Part shown: piece by piece, positions 11,401 through 21,903 of the stretch
How positions within the stretch are numbered: position 1 is the stretch's first letter
How the letters are laid out: each line of letters starts with the position of its first letter
Assembly: GCA_964030785.1 (NCBI GenBank)
Contig: OZ034972.1
Location: 13,525,231 to 13,589,230 of the forward strand
Length of the DNA stretch: 64,000 nucleotides
Direction of reading: 5' to 3'
DNA from: Siderastrea siderea
Lineage: Eukaryota; Cnidaria; Anthozoa; Scleractinia; Rhizangiidae
Notes under the pieces: model-generated
Seen by the model: the letters and a program-made list of their open reading frames with translations, nothing else
What the model was told of the DNA's origin: nothing
The model's database searches: none
Translations under genes and position numbers: made by a program

Positions 11401-14400
11401 ATTCACCAGTGCGGGTCTGATTCTTTTTTCCCCTTTTGGCTAAAATCAACCGGTACGGGTAATCTGCTGTGCAGGTAAACGGCCGGAAATTACGGTAATT
11501 GTTAAAAACCTTTTCTAATAAACATGATGTGAACATTACATTCAAAATCTTTTTTTGTCACCACTCACAAAACACAACCGAGTAAGTGAAGTTTTTAAAG
11601 GGTTTAAGGTGCATGATTTTGAGTATTACGATCAAAGAAATTACATTTTGAAATGAAAAGTTTATTTATGTCATTAGAAATGTGTCATTTGCTTTTGATT
11701 TCAAAAAATTATCAGAAAATGAGCTCAGATTTGTGACAGATGTAGTCTTAGAATATTTTGCCATGCTGGAAGTGTAACGCGAATTGCATTTAAATATAAA
11801 CTTACGGGTTTTCGAAAAACTTTTTTCAAAAATGATTTCTCTGTTTACATGTATTTTGTGTTTGTTTATTCATAACAGTAGGTCAAAGCACAGTCACAAG
11901 GCAACTGCACAAACATCATTTATGGCAAATAATTGTTTTCAATTTTAACTATCGGGTCGGTTTGTGCAATTGTCAATTTTCTTGTCCTAGAAGTTTTCAA
12001 TAGTAATAATCTTTTAAGCGAAGCAGTTGTTGGTTTAAGACTATTTTATCCGAAAACCTTCCAAAAAAAAAAGTTTTTTGCGTTCCTCAAAGTGCCTAAC
12101 TTTATGTAGGCTTACTTCACATCTGCAAAACTTATGTCATAATTTAAAGCGTGTTTGGTGTTTGTTTTCAATCTTGATGGTATATATTTTTGACCAGACT
12201 AATAGTGGCAGATCATGTTATTTGTTACCTGAACATCCAAGGGCAATGAAGATAACCCATTTACTTCAGAATAAGTTTTATTTTGTTGTTGTAAATGAGC
12301 GCCATTTCAAGTTCATTCAAGCCAACAGCCAATAATCCAAGAAGATTTGACAAGCCTTGACAGTTAATGACAGGATATGGAAACATTGCAAAAACCAAGC
12401 AAGACGGCTCCTGAGTAAAATATGTGTTCAGTTTGATGCCCGAAAAAAAAAATTAAGCTGTGCTCAGCCTCTAGAATGACCTTTTGAGCTTGGTTTTACA
12501 GTTCTAACAGATCCTCGAAATATTGGAGGACAATTTGGAACACTTTTGGGCTTTTTGAGAAACACTTTTTGAAAGCGAACGAGCCAAAGAAAACCCCGGA
12601 ATATATTTCAGGGGGAAAAGTTGCAGGACTATTTTTGAGAAACGAGCACCAGTTTATTCCTTGGCGGCTCCGCTTTTAGGCATGGCTAAATCTATATATT
12701 ATGGCCTGGCGCACGCCACTGGTGTACACGAGTGTAACACCGTGCCTATGCACTAATTTAGGCTTCAGTGAAAGTCTAGGCACATTTTAGGCACATTCAA
12801 GGCACAGTTAAGGCATGTTTTACAGAAAGCTAAGGCACAGTGTAGGCACAGTTTAGGCACAACTTAGGCACATTTCAGGCACAGCTGAGGCACATTTTAG
12901 GCACAGTTTGGCACGTCTGGGGCACATTTTGCCACGTCAAATCAACAGATTAGAATCGTAGTGCTCCATACTTTACAGATTTTGATGGAGAATTAAGGTC
13001 AGTAAGCGTTTTCTTTTCGCCTGGATTCAGTGCAAGTGTACATGTATTCCTGAAGTCACGTATCCTACATCGATGGGTTACTTTATATTTTGTGGAAGAA
13101 GTTTAGCTTATTTTCTCAAAACCAAGTACCTTCTCATTCAATAGCAGTTGATTTTGAATGAAATAAAAATATCCGCATCTTGTAACACGTTTTTCTCTTT
13201 GAAAAGTCATTTTGATTTTCGTAACAGGTTCGCAGAGTTTGCTTTTATTTATTGTCATGCCTTCCTGGAAACGTAAGCGTAAATCTTGGCCCGTTTTCTT
13301 CAGCAAAGATGCCGAAAAAGCGCAAGTCAACATCGAGAACTTTCAGTCAAGAAACAGCGTGACTGAACCGGGTAACCGTATAGTGTGAGCCGCTCCTCTA
13401 TTGCTCGATCACTCGATATTTTGATCAAGAATAATGTTAAAGGACTTCAAGAAGAAGAAAGATACAAGGGAACGGATGTTTATGCTGCTTCCCTCATCTG
13501 ACTGTGTCTGAATACTCGTCCGCTTCTTTCACCGTGACTTTTGCTCTGTCCTTGGTATCTTTTTAAGGCTCCCTAAAATGTTTGGAAAAATAATGCGATG
13601 CTCTTTCTGTAACAATGCAGCAAGGAAATTTTGCAATCAAATGAGGACCAGACATTTCAAATACAAATCTAGGATATCTGCGGTTTTTCGAAGATTCCTT
13701 TGTGCGTAATCTGGAATTGTCAGCGCTCTTATCTCATGCCCGATCTGTAAACACATTAGTGCATTCAAGATCGTTGCATCGGCTCTCACGAAAACTATAA
13801 AAGATCATCAAACCACCTAGCTATATTGTGATTCGTTATTTCATTGGATGTGGAAGATGAACTTGAAATTATTCTAGCTGAAGGCATCTAAAATGTTGGT
13901 CAAATAATTTCTTCTCACCAAAAGGGCCGCCGCGTGCGGGCGTGCAATTGTAAACACTGTACAGAGTACTGTACAAAATTATAATATTTGAAATGCGCAC
14001 AGAACGTCTTATTCGCGACAGCAAATTCCAGGTTATCCTAAAATTTCACGTCTTATCGCAATAATGTAATTGTACATGTACCTGGGAAGATGACTAACTT
14101 TCATCAGGTCCAGAAGCGAACTTAATTTTTAAAACACTGACATATCTAACGACCCGGGTATAACAATTAATCTCGTAAGTCTTTTTGTTTTGCTATAAAA
14201 TAATTTTAATGCATCAGAAACTGCTCAAAGAAATAAATTTAATAGGATAACGTTTAAAATTCATGCCATCGAATAAGGAAGAGTGTACAGACCTCACACA
14301 GATAAATTAAAAATTTTGGCGCTCTAACCAACAACTTTGGCGTGTGATAACTACGCACGATTTTGGCGGACAAGCTAGGCACTGTTTTCGCGCAGTTTAG

Positions 14401-15768
14401 GCACAGCGAAGGCACAGTTTAGGCACATTTTAGGCACAATCTAGGCACAGTTTAGGCACAACTTAGGCACACATAAAAAATTGTAACGCACACTTTACGC
14501 ACAACCCAGGCACATTTTATGCACGAACTGTTTGTGCCAAGGCATGCTTCAGAATCTGTATTTCGATCAAGCGCACGACCCGAAGAACTTTCGTGTTATA
14601 AAAACGTTGTCTAACCTTGTAAATTTGGTCATAGTTTAGAAGTGGATTTTCCCAATTTGTAAGAATTACCCTAGATAGAAAGCTAAACTTTTGAAAATTT
14701 CGAAAGTCATTTGTCTTCCTCTCCATAACAAATGAAACTTACATTAAAACGCTCTTTTAAATTCTTGTTCAGGCTGCTTCTGAGTGGATGCAAAATGGTA
14801 CATCCTGCTATGATTCCCTCTAACATCCTTTTTTCTCGATTATTTGCTATAATTTTTAAGATACTGGTTACTCATAAACCAATAACTTTTGTTGAAGAAT
14901 ATAAGTAGGATACCTTTCATCAAAACGGAGGAATCCTAAATTGTGCATGGTTAGACTCGAAATGTTACGCGAAGTATTCAAAATGGCCCCATTTTAGTCG
15001 ACATTTTAAAAATTTTCCCTTTTAGTGGATCTTATAGCCAGGACCAAAACTATTCAATGGAAAGAAATTCTTTAACTTTAACTCTTTACCAAATATCTCC
15101 TTGATCTGATTTGTAATAATTTCAAAAGAGCCAAATAAAGTGTGATTTTTAGCCGTGTACACCAGTAGTGTGTGCCAGGCCTTATCCTTTTACACTCTAA
15201 TGCTGAACATCTCCGTTTCTCTTTAACACATCATACCAACCCATGCCACTCGACAACTGCCCAACTCCGTTCAAAATAGTCCTTACCTACACCAGCACAT
15301 CCCACACAAACGCCTTCAGGCGTCTTCTTGTTGCTTTTGCTTTCACTGCTGCTCCTGCTTTCATCTGTGAATACTGGATTATCTTATTTATTGCTTTGGA
15401 AAGGGAAGCACTTCACTTCCTCTGTGGAGCTGGCTGACCATTACATGTACACATAAAATTATTTATTTAGAAGGTTGTTCTTCTTTGCTAACTTTCTTTC
15501 AGGGGGGCCATACAGTGTCTTTGCAGGACATGATGCTAGCAGAGGTCTTGCTACATTTTCTGTTGGTGCTGATGCTGTCAAAACAGAATATGATGATTTG
15601 TCAGACCTAAACAGCATGCAGGTGGATTCACTGGGTGAGTGGGAGACACAGTTTACAGAGAAGTATGACATGGTGGGAAGGCTCTTAAAACCTGGTGAAA
15701 AACATCAACAGTATGATGAATCGGAAACAGAGGAGGAAGATGGAAAAGGAGGAAAGAAAGAGCAATAA
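8455..15768 (+). CDS. PGRMC: Membrane-associated progesterone receptor component (PGRMC)
   Basis: Two exons, 8455-8746 and 15503-15768, encode 185 aa. The donor is CCGG|GTAAGG and the acceptor ttctttcag|GG, joining in phase as YGPGGPYSVF. An N-terminal membrane segment (residues about 20-37, [17 protein letters not shown]) is followed by a proline-rich linker and the cytochrome-b5-like MAPR domain (about 58-165). [26 protein letters not shown] and [12 protein letters not shown] are hallmark motifs. Tyr101 aligns with human PGRMC1 Tyr113, the axial haem ligand, and Tyr95 with Tyr107. The acidic, lysine-rich tail is typical. Members bind haem, interact with P450s and sit in the ER membrane. Length is close to the human proteins (about 195-223 aa). 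Whether it corresponds to PGRMC1 or PGRMC2 cannot be decided, since the duplication is vertebrate. The 6.8-kb intron carries several transposons. Confidence 0.95.
9600..9862 (-). mobile_element. tRNA-derived SINE (minus orientation)
   Basis: Read on the minus strand, the element starts with a tRNA-like head (tggtatattggttagcacgt, then ggtcggtgattcgagctc) and continues into a body containing cccaggtgtataaatgggta. A second copy lies at 24955-25402, and shorter relatives are at about 56200-56260, 58425-58465 and 59165-59290. It lies inside the PGRMC intron. Confidence 0.8.
10097..10412. repeat. Tandem duplication, about 158-bp unit, two copies
   Basis: The segment tctctgtcttactgaac...tttccttgg occurs at 10099 and again at 10257 with scattered substitutions. 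This is a local duplication in the PGRMC intron. No coding content. Confidence 0.8.
10678..11070. repeat. Direct duplication, about 235-bp spacing
   Basis: The block from cggcacgcgtgccgtgtaaa to ttagacccagtagtacctga (10679-10834) is repeated with divergence at 10911-11065, starting cggcacgtgtgtaaac. Both copies end in a tcctgagata-type motif. Confidence 0.7.
12703..15181. mobile_element. 2.48-kb TIR transposon with TTAT target duplication
   Basis: The terminal inverted repeats of 27 bp begin ggcctggc and end with tggtgtacac (left), mirrored as gtgtacacca...gccaggcc (right), with about four mismatches. The flanks are ttat at 12699-12702 and at 15182-15185, a clean 4-bp target-site duplication. 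Near each end is a cluster of about ten 'taggcaca(g/t)tt' repeats (12770-12930 and 14375-14530), in the same orientation at both ends. No open reading frame resembling a transposase is present, so it is probably non-autonomous. The superfamily is not assigned. Confidence 0.85.
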
Positions 15769-18130
15769 CAAAAGACGGTAGAACTTCAAGATTCTAAAAA
15801 GAGAAGTGCTATATATGGGCAAAACCTGGCATCCAAGGCATGCAGATAATTATTGCTAAAAGAAACTGTGATCAAACTTTACGTGTATGTTCTAGAGGTT
15901 GGACTTGTTTAAAGTTAGTTGCCTTTTGAATGCATTTGTCAACAGGTAATGTTTTTATGTAGTGTTAGTGGTTTTAAACAATCATTTTAGTGCCAAGCTC
16001 AAAGTATGAATTCCCGTAGTGATAGCCATACATCTTAGATGGTTTAACAATGTTCCATATTTGTTGTTCAGCAAATGCTGAATGATGTTGTGAATTGGTG
16101 AGAGCATGAAAAAGCACCGTCAAGCAAAGGTCTTGTTTGTCGAAAAATATGACAAAAAAAAAGCAATCATTATTTAATGAAAAATATTCCTTTTGCCCTT
16201 GTTGGATAAGAGGTGATAATAAACCACCTTGATATCATATCAACACAGTTACAACTTTTCCTGATCATTTCCTTTCAGTGGTTGTGATCAATCTCCTTGA
16301 CATTGTATTGATATTGTAAGGAGAAGTTAGATGGCAATCATGCTTGGTCTTGAAAGGTTTAACATTTATTTAATCCATTGTTTGTAATTCTAAACAGAGG
16401 GATTTCTTGTGAAATGAAGGCAATCAAGTTCCGCAAAATTCTGATTATAAGCCCTCTCCCCCTCTACTAATAATTATTTTGAGACAAAATGTTAAGACAC
16501 AAAATTCCCTCTGATTACAAAACCTCCCCCCCCCCCACCCCCAACGAAATAAAGCCCTTGTGAAAAACAAGCCCCCCAAAAACCTTTGAATTAATACAAG
16601 CTCAGGGCTTATATTCGGAATTTCACATTATTATGACAACATCCTTGTAACTTTACAATAACAAAGGTTTATGTCAAGAATAATATAAATTATGTAACTT
16701 ATGTATGGTGTTTTAATCCAGTCACAAGAAAATGATCATACTGTAATTAATTATTGAACCTATGCACAGCCATCAAAGTGTCATTTAGCACGGATGAAGT
16801 TAGCCTAAATGTAGTGATACCCATCACCTGGGAAAAAAGTGCTTGAGGGTATGGCTATACGTGGGCTGTTGTTGAAATTAGTTTTTTGCATACATGTAAT
16901 CCATTGGATTTCACCCTAGTTTATTAATATATATTTATGTTTTTACAGGATTTGTGGCTAACATAGCCTGCGAATACAGCTGCTTCTCGTTGCTCCCCGC
17001 TGCTAGGGACGCCCCTAGCAGCAGAGACAATGAGAGGTGGCTATGGCTAACATTTCTGCCATTTTCTAGCCCCTGGCCTTAATTTATTTTTTTGATGTTA
17101 TGGTGCAATACAATTTTACTACAATACAATTTTACTACCACAAAATTTCATGATCACAGATGGTTTGTTAGTTACTCGGTGGTTGTTTATTTGTTGAACA
17201 CTGATGGAACCGGCCCATTACAGCTACAGAGGGCATAATTACATTTAATGTAATTCAGGATAAGCACCAATTTCAAATTCAGTTTTTACGTGTTAATGGA
17301 TACTTTTTTGTTGTTGAATGGTTTGTGTTTATTTTCTCACCTAGGGGTTGGCAAGGGTCAATTCTAAGGTTAAAGTGGAGTTGACACAAATGTTTCTAAA
17401 CAGGTTTTGTATCCTTTTCAGTATCTTTTTGCATCGAAGACCACAGTATTAACAGTTAAATGTATCTTTTCTAATTTAAAACACATTTCCCCTTTGGTGA
17501 TCACTTCTAAATTCGCCTGACCTTTATCCTTGAATTTGTAGAAATTTGTGCTCAGAATGTGGCCGTCGAACTCCAATAGTACAGAAAGGATTGCCAACAG
17601 ATTAAGTGCCTGCATGAATGGGGTTTCTGTGTTTAACAGGTTAATTTTAGAACAAATGTTTGGGTCAGGAGAGAGGACATGGTTCAACTGTATTTGTAAG
17701 TAGTTAAAGCAAAGATGCAGCTTTTTATTGTACGTGAATTAAACTTGTAATGGATTGATTATGAAGTAGTTGCACTTGTAGAAAGTTGAAAGAAAAGAAA
17801 TAAATATTATTTTAAAGTCTGAATCGACTCTCCTTCTCTGATTTGATCAGTGAGATTACTTGTGTGAGTTACGTTCACACATAACAATCTTGTAGTTACA
17901 ACCTAAAAAAGCAGGTTTCTTTTTTTTGGTACCACTTTCACAGCAGGTGCTGTTTCTGCCAAATGCAGAACCAAAGGCTGTTATAAGACTTAGACTTTTT
18001 ACATTGAGTATCCATACAGGATTGTGTGGGTGCCATTTTACTCATCTTTTAAAACAGCAAAAATACCAGTTGAATTAGTCTGTTACAACATTCAATCACT
18101 CAACCTATCATATATACTTGATTCAGTCTC
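15769..18130. other. PGRMC 3' flank, no other gene seen
   Basis: AT-rich sequence presumed to contain the PGRMC 3' UTR. Poly-C runs lie near 16525, and a short hairpin (ctgctaggg / cccctagcag) lies at about 17000-17026. Copies of the 'ttaaccctttaa' family may begin near 16260. No conserved open reading frame was recognised. Confidence 0.6.
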
Positions 18131-18269
18131 TTCTGTTCAAATTGAGTTTTGGTAGATGCCAATCAAAGAAATACCATTTAAGTCATACATCAATGGCCCT
18201 AGCCCTTGTGTGGGAATTACAAATCCGTTATGTGCAGTACAATTAACCTTTTTGTGCGGCCTCAGCAAA

Positions 18270-18430
18270 GCTATTTTTGGGGAGAAGGGGGTGGGGACAG
18301 GTATCAGCCACTCAGGGGGAGGGGGTGTACTCAAGCAAAGTTTTATACAGGGATGCTCCACCCCAAGGATCAAATCCTTACTCTTTAGTATACTAATTTT
18401 TATCAAAATGGTACCCCTATCATATGCTTA
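18270..18430 (+). repeat. Dispersed repeat copy
   Basis: It contains actcaagcaaagttttatac, then a gggatgctccacccc segment and cttactctttagtatacta. This matches 63188-63305 in the same orientation and 7083-7145 in reverse. The open frames across it are by chance. Confidence 0.7.
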
Positions 18431-19130
18431 CAGCAAAAATTGCACCCCTTTCTAATATGTCAAGGAGAAGTCAAAACAATAGAATTTCCTACAATCCCCA
18501 CATTTTCCCCGGGTTTCAGTTGCTAAAAGGCTCCAAGCTTCTGTGTTTTCCGCATGTCATTTCTGCCAAAACTTGGCAGCCTTTTATATACTTAGCTTTG
18601 GGTACCATCTCATTTGGATATTGTGACCCTTTAATATAATAACATAACACTTTTCCCCAACCTTTAGTATACTTTTAGTAGACCACTATAAAGAGCACCC
18701 TCTACTCCCAGGATCTGCTCTCACTAAACAGCTGGGAAATCAAGCCTACAGGTAGACCAGGAGAGAGAATCTAATGAATAGTCCATTTCCAAGTTATCTT
18801 TAGCAAAGCGAGGCCTGGTGGACAGCCTTTCATATGAAACTCAGTTTTACTTCCAAGTGAATGAAAATGGGTTGTACACTAGATTCATCTTTAAGAAAGG
18901 TCACAGGCAAATCAGAAATGAACTACAGTAGACTCTAGTCTAGCTATCTTTAGCATGCAAGGGAAACAAAAAGATGTTCATGAAAGCAGGAGGTTGAGAT
19001 AGCCATTGGCAAATTACTTTGCCACATCAATCAAGGGAGGTCAGTTTCTGTTTGAGATAGCATGGCATTCAAGATGGCCTCAGTGGGTTCAACATAGTGG
19101 GGTCTGCTGTGTTTACTGGTAAAGCTGAAT

Positions 19131-19762
19131 GCATAGAACATGGTTAATTCTCTTCTTAGAAGATTCATAAAACATGGTTAATTCTCTTCTTAGAAGATTC
19201 ACAGAACATGGTTAATTCTCTTCTTAGAAGATTCATAGAACATGGTTAATTCTCTTCTTAGAAGATTCACAGAACATGGTTAATTCTCTTCTTAGAAGAT
19301 TCATAGAACATGGTTAATTCTCTTCTTAGAAGATTCACAGAACATGGTTAATTCTCTTCTTAGAAGATTCACAGAACATGATTAATTCTCTTCTTTCCAT
19401 AGAACATGGTTAATTCTCTTCTTAGAAGATTCACAGAACATGGTTAATTCTCTTCTTAGAAGATTCATAGAACATGGTTAACTCTCTTCTTAGAAGATTC
19501 ATAGAACATGGTTAATTCTCTTCTTAGAAGATTCACAGAACATGTTTAATTCTCTTCTTAGAAGATTCACAGAACATGGTTAATTATCTTCTTAGAAGAT
19601 TCACAGAACATGGTTAATTCTCTTCTTAGAAGATTCATAGAACATGGTTAATTCTCTTCTTAGAAGATTCACAGAACATGGTTAATTCTCTTCTTAGAAG
19701 ATTCATAGAACATGGTTAATTCTCTTCTTAGAAGATTCACAGAACATGGTTAATTCTCTTCA
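19131..19762. repeat. 34-bp minisatellite, about 18 copies
   Basis: The unit aacatggttaattctcttct followed by tagaagattcacag (34 bp) is repeated nearly identically. The few variants are mostly cata/caca at the unit end. One unit at about 19381-19400 is partly deleted. Each unit holds a small palindrome, cttcttagaag. It lies between PGRMC and AKAP17A and is directly abutted by the MITE at 19799. Confidence 0.95.
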
Positions 19763-19798
19763 AAGATAAATAGAACACGATTCATAGGACATGGTTGA

Positions 19799-19973
19799 CA
19801 GCCCTGTCAAAATGTGCCTGCAGCCGCTAATTTTGCTGTCTACAGGCAATCATTTGCCACTTTCTTCACACTGGAGGTCACCAGGAACTTCCTAGCTGAT
19901 AGAAAGACCCAGTCCTTGCTGTCTACTAGTTCTATTGTGTTGCCTGCTACTACAAATTATTTTGACAGGGCTG
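19799..19973. mobile_element. 175-bp MITE, copy 1
   Basis: The terminal inverted repeats are cagccctgtcaaaat and attttgacagggctg. The interior (tctacaggcaatcatttgc, agaaagacccagtcct) is shared with the copy at 40383-40552. The flanks ggttga / ggttaa may be a degraded target duplication. Confidence 0.85.
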
Positions 19974-20211
19974 GGTTAATCCTCTTAGAAGATTCATCCT
20001 CAGAGAAGATGGGCAGGTTAACAATGGCAAGCGAGAGTTAGATACTGGAAAAATAAGAAAAGAAATTAAGGAATGAAGAGCCAACAACAAAATAAGAGCA
20101 TAACTTAAGCTTTTTTTTTACTTTTCTTTCCGGCTTTCAACTTTCACTTGCCCCTCTTAACTGCCCCTGGGTCTCCAAGGAAGATGAGAAATTCATGTTG
20201 GCAAACAATTT

Positions 20212-21687
20212 TTATTTTCCAGTGCAATCATTACTGACAAAGGATGTTAGTTTGGCCATGTTGCTTGCAATCTGTCTCTGCAACAGCTCCTTTTTCAGTT
20301 GATCTCTTCTTTCCTCCATTCTTTTCAGATTTTGAATCAGTTTATCTCTTAGTTCTTTTTCTTGTTCTTCTAGTTTTTCTTTCTTCCTTCTTTCTTCATC
20401 TTCTTGTCTTCTCTGCTCCTCTTCAAGTTTCCTTTTTTTCTCTTCCATTTGTTTCAGCATAGCCAACTCCTGATCTCTCTTTCTCTGTTCCTCTTCTATT
20501 TTCCTCCTTTCCTCTTCTTCCCGTTCTTTCACAGTAGCAACACGCTGGAGTAGTTCAAATAACAGCCTTGTTGCACTATTCTTTTGCTCGGCTTTCTCCC
20601 TCTCTCTTTCTCTTTCTAACCGTCTTTCCTCTTCTTTCCGTTCAATTTCCCTTCTGATCCTCTCCGCACGTTTCTGGCGCTTCTTTTCTTCTCTTGCTCT
20701 CTTCCTTTCTTCTTTCTTCCTTATTGCTTCTTGAAGTAGTCTCTGCCGTTCAGCTTCTTTCCTTTCTTCTTCCCGGCGTTCTTCCTCTTTTCGTCTTTCC
20801 TCTTCTTCCTTTTCTTTTATTTTTCTCTCTTCTTCTTTTTTCTCCATTTCAATTAACCTCTTCCGTTCCTGGTCCCTCTTTTTAATATTTGTTGCTGACA
20901 GATGGCATGTTTTGTCAAAGTCCACTTGGATATTTGCAGTTGCTGCCCGTCCTTCCTCAGAAATGTACATTAATTTCATGCCCTTCAGAGCCGACATTGC
21001 ACTAGAAAACCCTTGATACTGACTGTACTGTATAAAAGTATCAAAATGCAAGTGAGAGCCGAAATAAAAAGTTTGAAATTCACTGTTGCCTTTTGACAAC
21101 TTTTGTCTGTAGGGGTCCAAAATGGGTATATCAACATATCGGATTTTTCCAAAACGACGAAAAACAGATTTTAAGACTTCTTCACTTGGTTTGTTGGTTG
21201 AATCATTGTCTGAAAACCATTTACAAGGTAATCCTTTGATGCAAACAGTATCCGGCCTTTCGCCTGGATTTCGCTCGTCTAAATCTTCAGATTCTCTGAA
21301 AAAAGAGTTCCAGTCATGAGCAGTTGGAAATTTCATCTTCGTTTCCGTCGCTCGAACTTTCAGAGGATCCGCAAAACCACTTATCTTGATAACCTTTCCA
21401 TCTAGCTTCGAAATGAACTTGGTCGCTAAGGTTTTGGTGTCCGCTTCACCTTCAAAGCGAATGAACTCCAACGAGGACTCGACGACTCTTAAAACCGCGA
21501 ATTGATCAGGTGCAATCATGGATTTTAGTCTCTCCATTACCTCCCAGTTTGATATAGAAACACCAGCAACTTTGATCTCTGGTAAAGTGACATGCACGCC
21601 AAGTTTAGCCACGGGTTTGAGGTACAAACGCTGCAAGGACGAAAGTTCGGTTGCCTCCGAAGTATCGCCGCAAGCTTGAGTCGCCAT
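20212..21687 (-). CDS. AKAP17A: A-kinase anchor protein 17A (AKAP17A/XE7) homologue
   Basis: A single uninterrupted frame encodes 491 aa from the chosen Met (MATQACGDTSEATEL), which aligns with the human start (DTSEAVEL). An upstream in-frame Met at 21816 adds 43 residues, but these extend toward the divergent promoter and have no human counterpart. Conserved blocks are SISNWEVMERLKSMI, FIRFEGE, PGERPDTVCIKGLPCKWF, KSVFRRFGKIRYVDIPILDPY and SALKGMKLMY. Together they form the RRM-like N-terminal half. A long Glu/Arg/Lys coiled coil follows. ATRLLFELLQRVATVK (about residues 372-387) aligns with the human amphipathic helix LIAELLSRAKAVK that binds PKA RII. The human RS-rich C-terminal tail is absent, and the protein ends shortly after the coiled coil. 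AKAP17A recruits PKA to nuclear speckles and modulates splicing. The lack of introns suggests retroposition or intron loss. An AATAAA overlaps the stop codon (20211-20216). Confidence 0.93.
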   Translation of the reverse strand: MATQACGDTSEATELSSLQRLYLKPVAKLGVHVTLPEIKVAGVSISNWEVMERLKSMIAPDQFAVLRVVESSLEFIRFEGEADTKTLATKFISKLDGKVIKISGFADPLKVRATETKMKFPTAHDWNSFFRESEDLDERNPGERPDTVCIKGLPCKWFSDNDSTNKPSEEVLKSVFRRFGKIRYVDIPILDPYRQKLSKGNSEFQTFYFGSHLHFDTFIQYSQYQGFSSAMSALKGMKLMYISEEGRAATANIQVDFDKTCHLSATNIKKRDQERKRLIEMEKKEEERKIKEKEEEERRKEEERREEERKEAERQRLLQEAIRKKEERKRAREEKKRQKRAERIRREIERKEEERRLEREREREKAEQKNSATRLLFELLQRVATVKEREEEERRKIEEEQRKRDQELAMLKQMEEKKRKLEEEQRRQEDEERRKKEKLEEQEKELRDKLIQNLKRMEERRDQLKKELLQRQIASNMAKLTSFVSNDCTGK

Positions 21688-21903
21688 CTTGTTCAATGTA
21701 CTGTGTAGCCTGGCCCCTGCCTGGCCTAAGAAGAGACTGGTAACAAAAACTTTGCAGACAGGCCTTGTACGAAAGAGCCTGGTAACCAGAGTGTGCTGCA
21801 TTGTGGGAAATGTCAAGCATCATGGCGGACGTTTTGTTTGGTGAGAGCTTTTGACAGTTTCTTTGTTTGTCCATGAAACGTACACTTTTAGAATGCATGA
21901 GAA
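21688..21903. promoter_or_regulatory. Putative bidirectional promoter
   Basis: Only 216 bp separate the AKAP17A start (21687, minus) from the TPR-protein start (21904, plus). A head-to-head arrangement this tight normally implies a shared promoter. No TATA box is apparent. This is inferred from spacing. Confidence 0.6.

Noticed and set aside
19131..19762. CRISPR array
   Set aside because: The repeats are contiguous without unique spacers, and the genome is eukaryotic.
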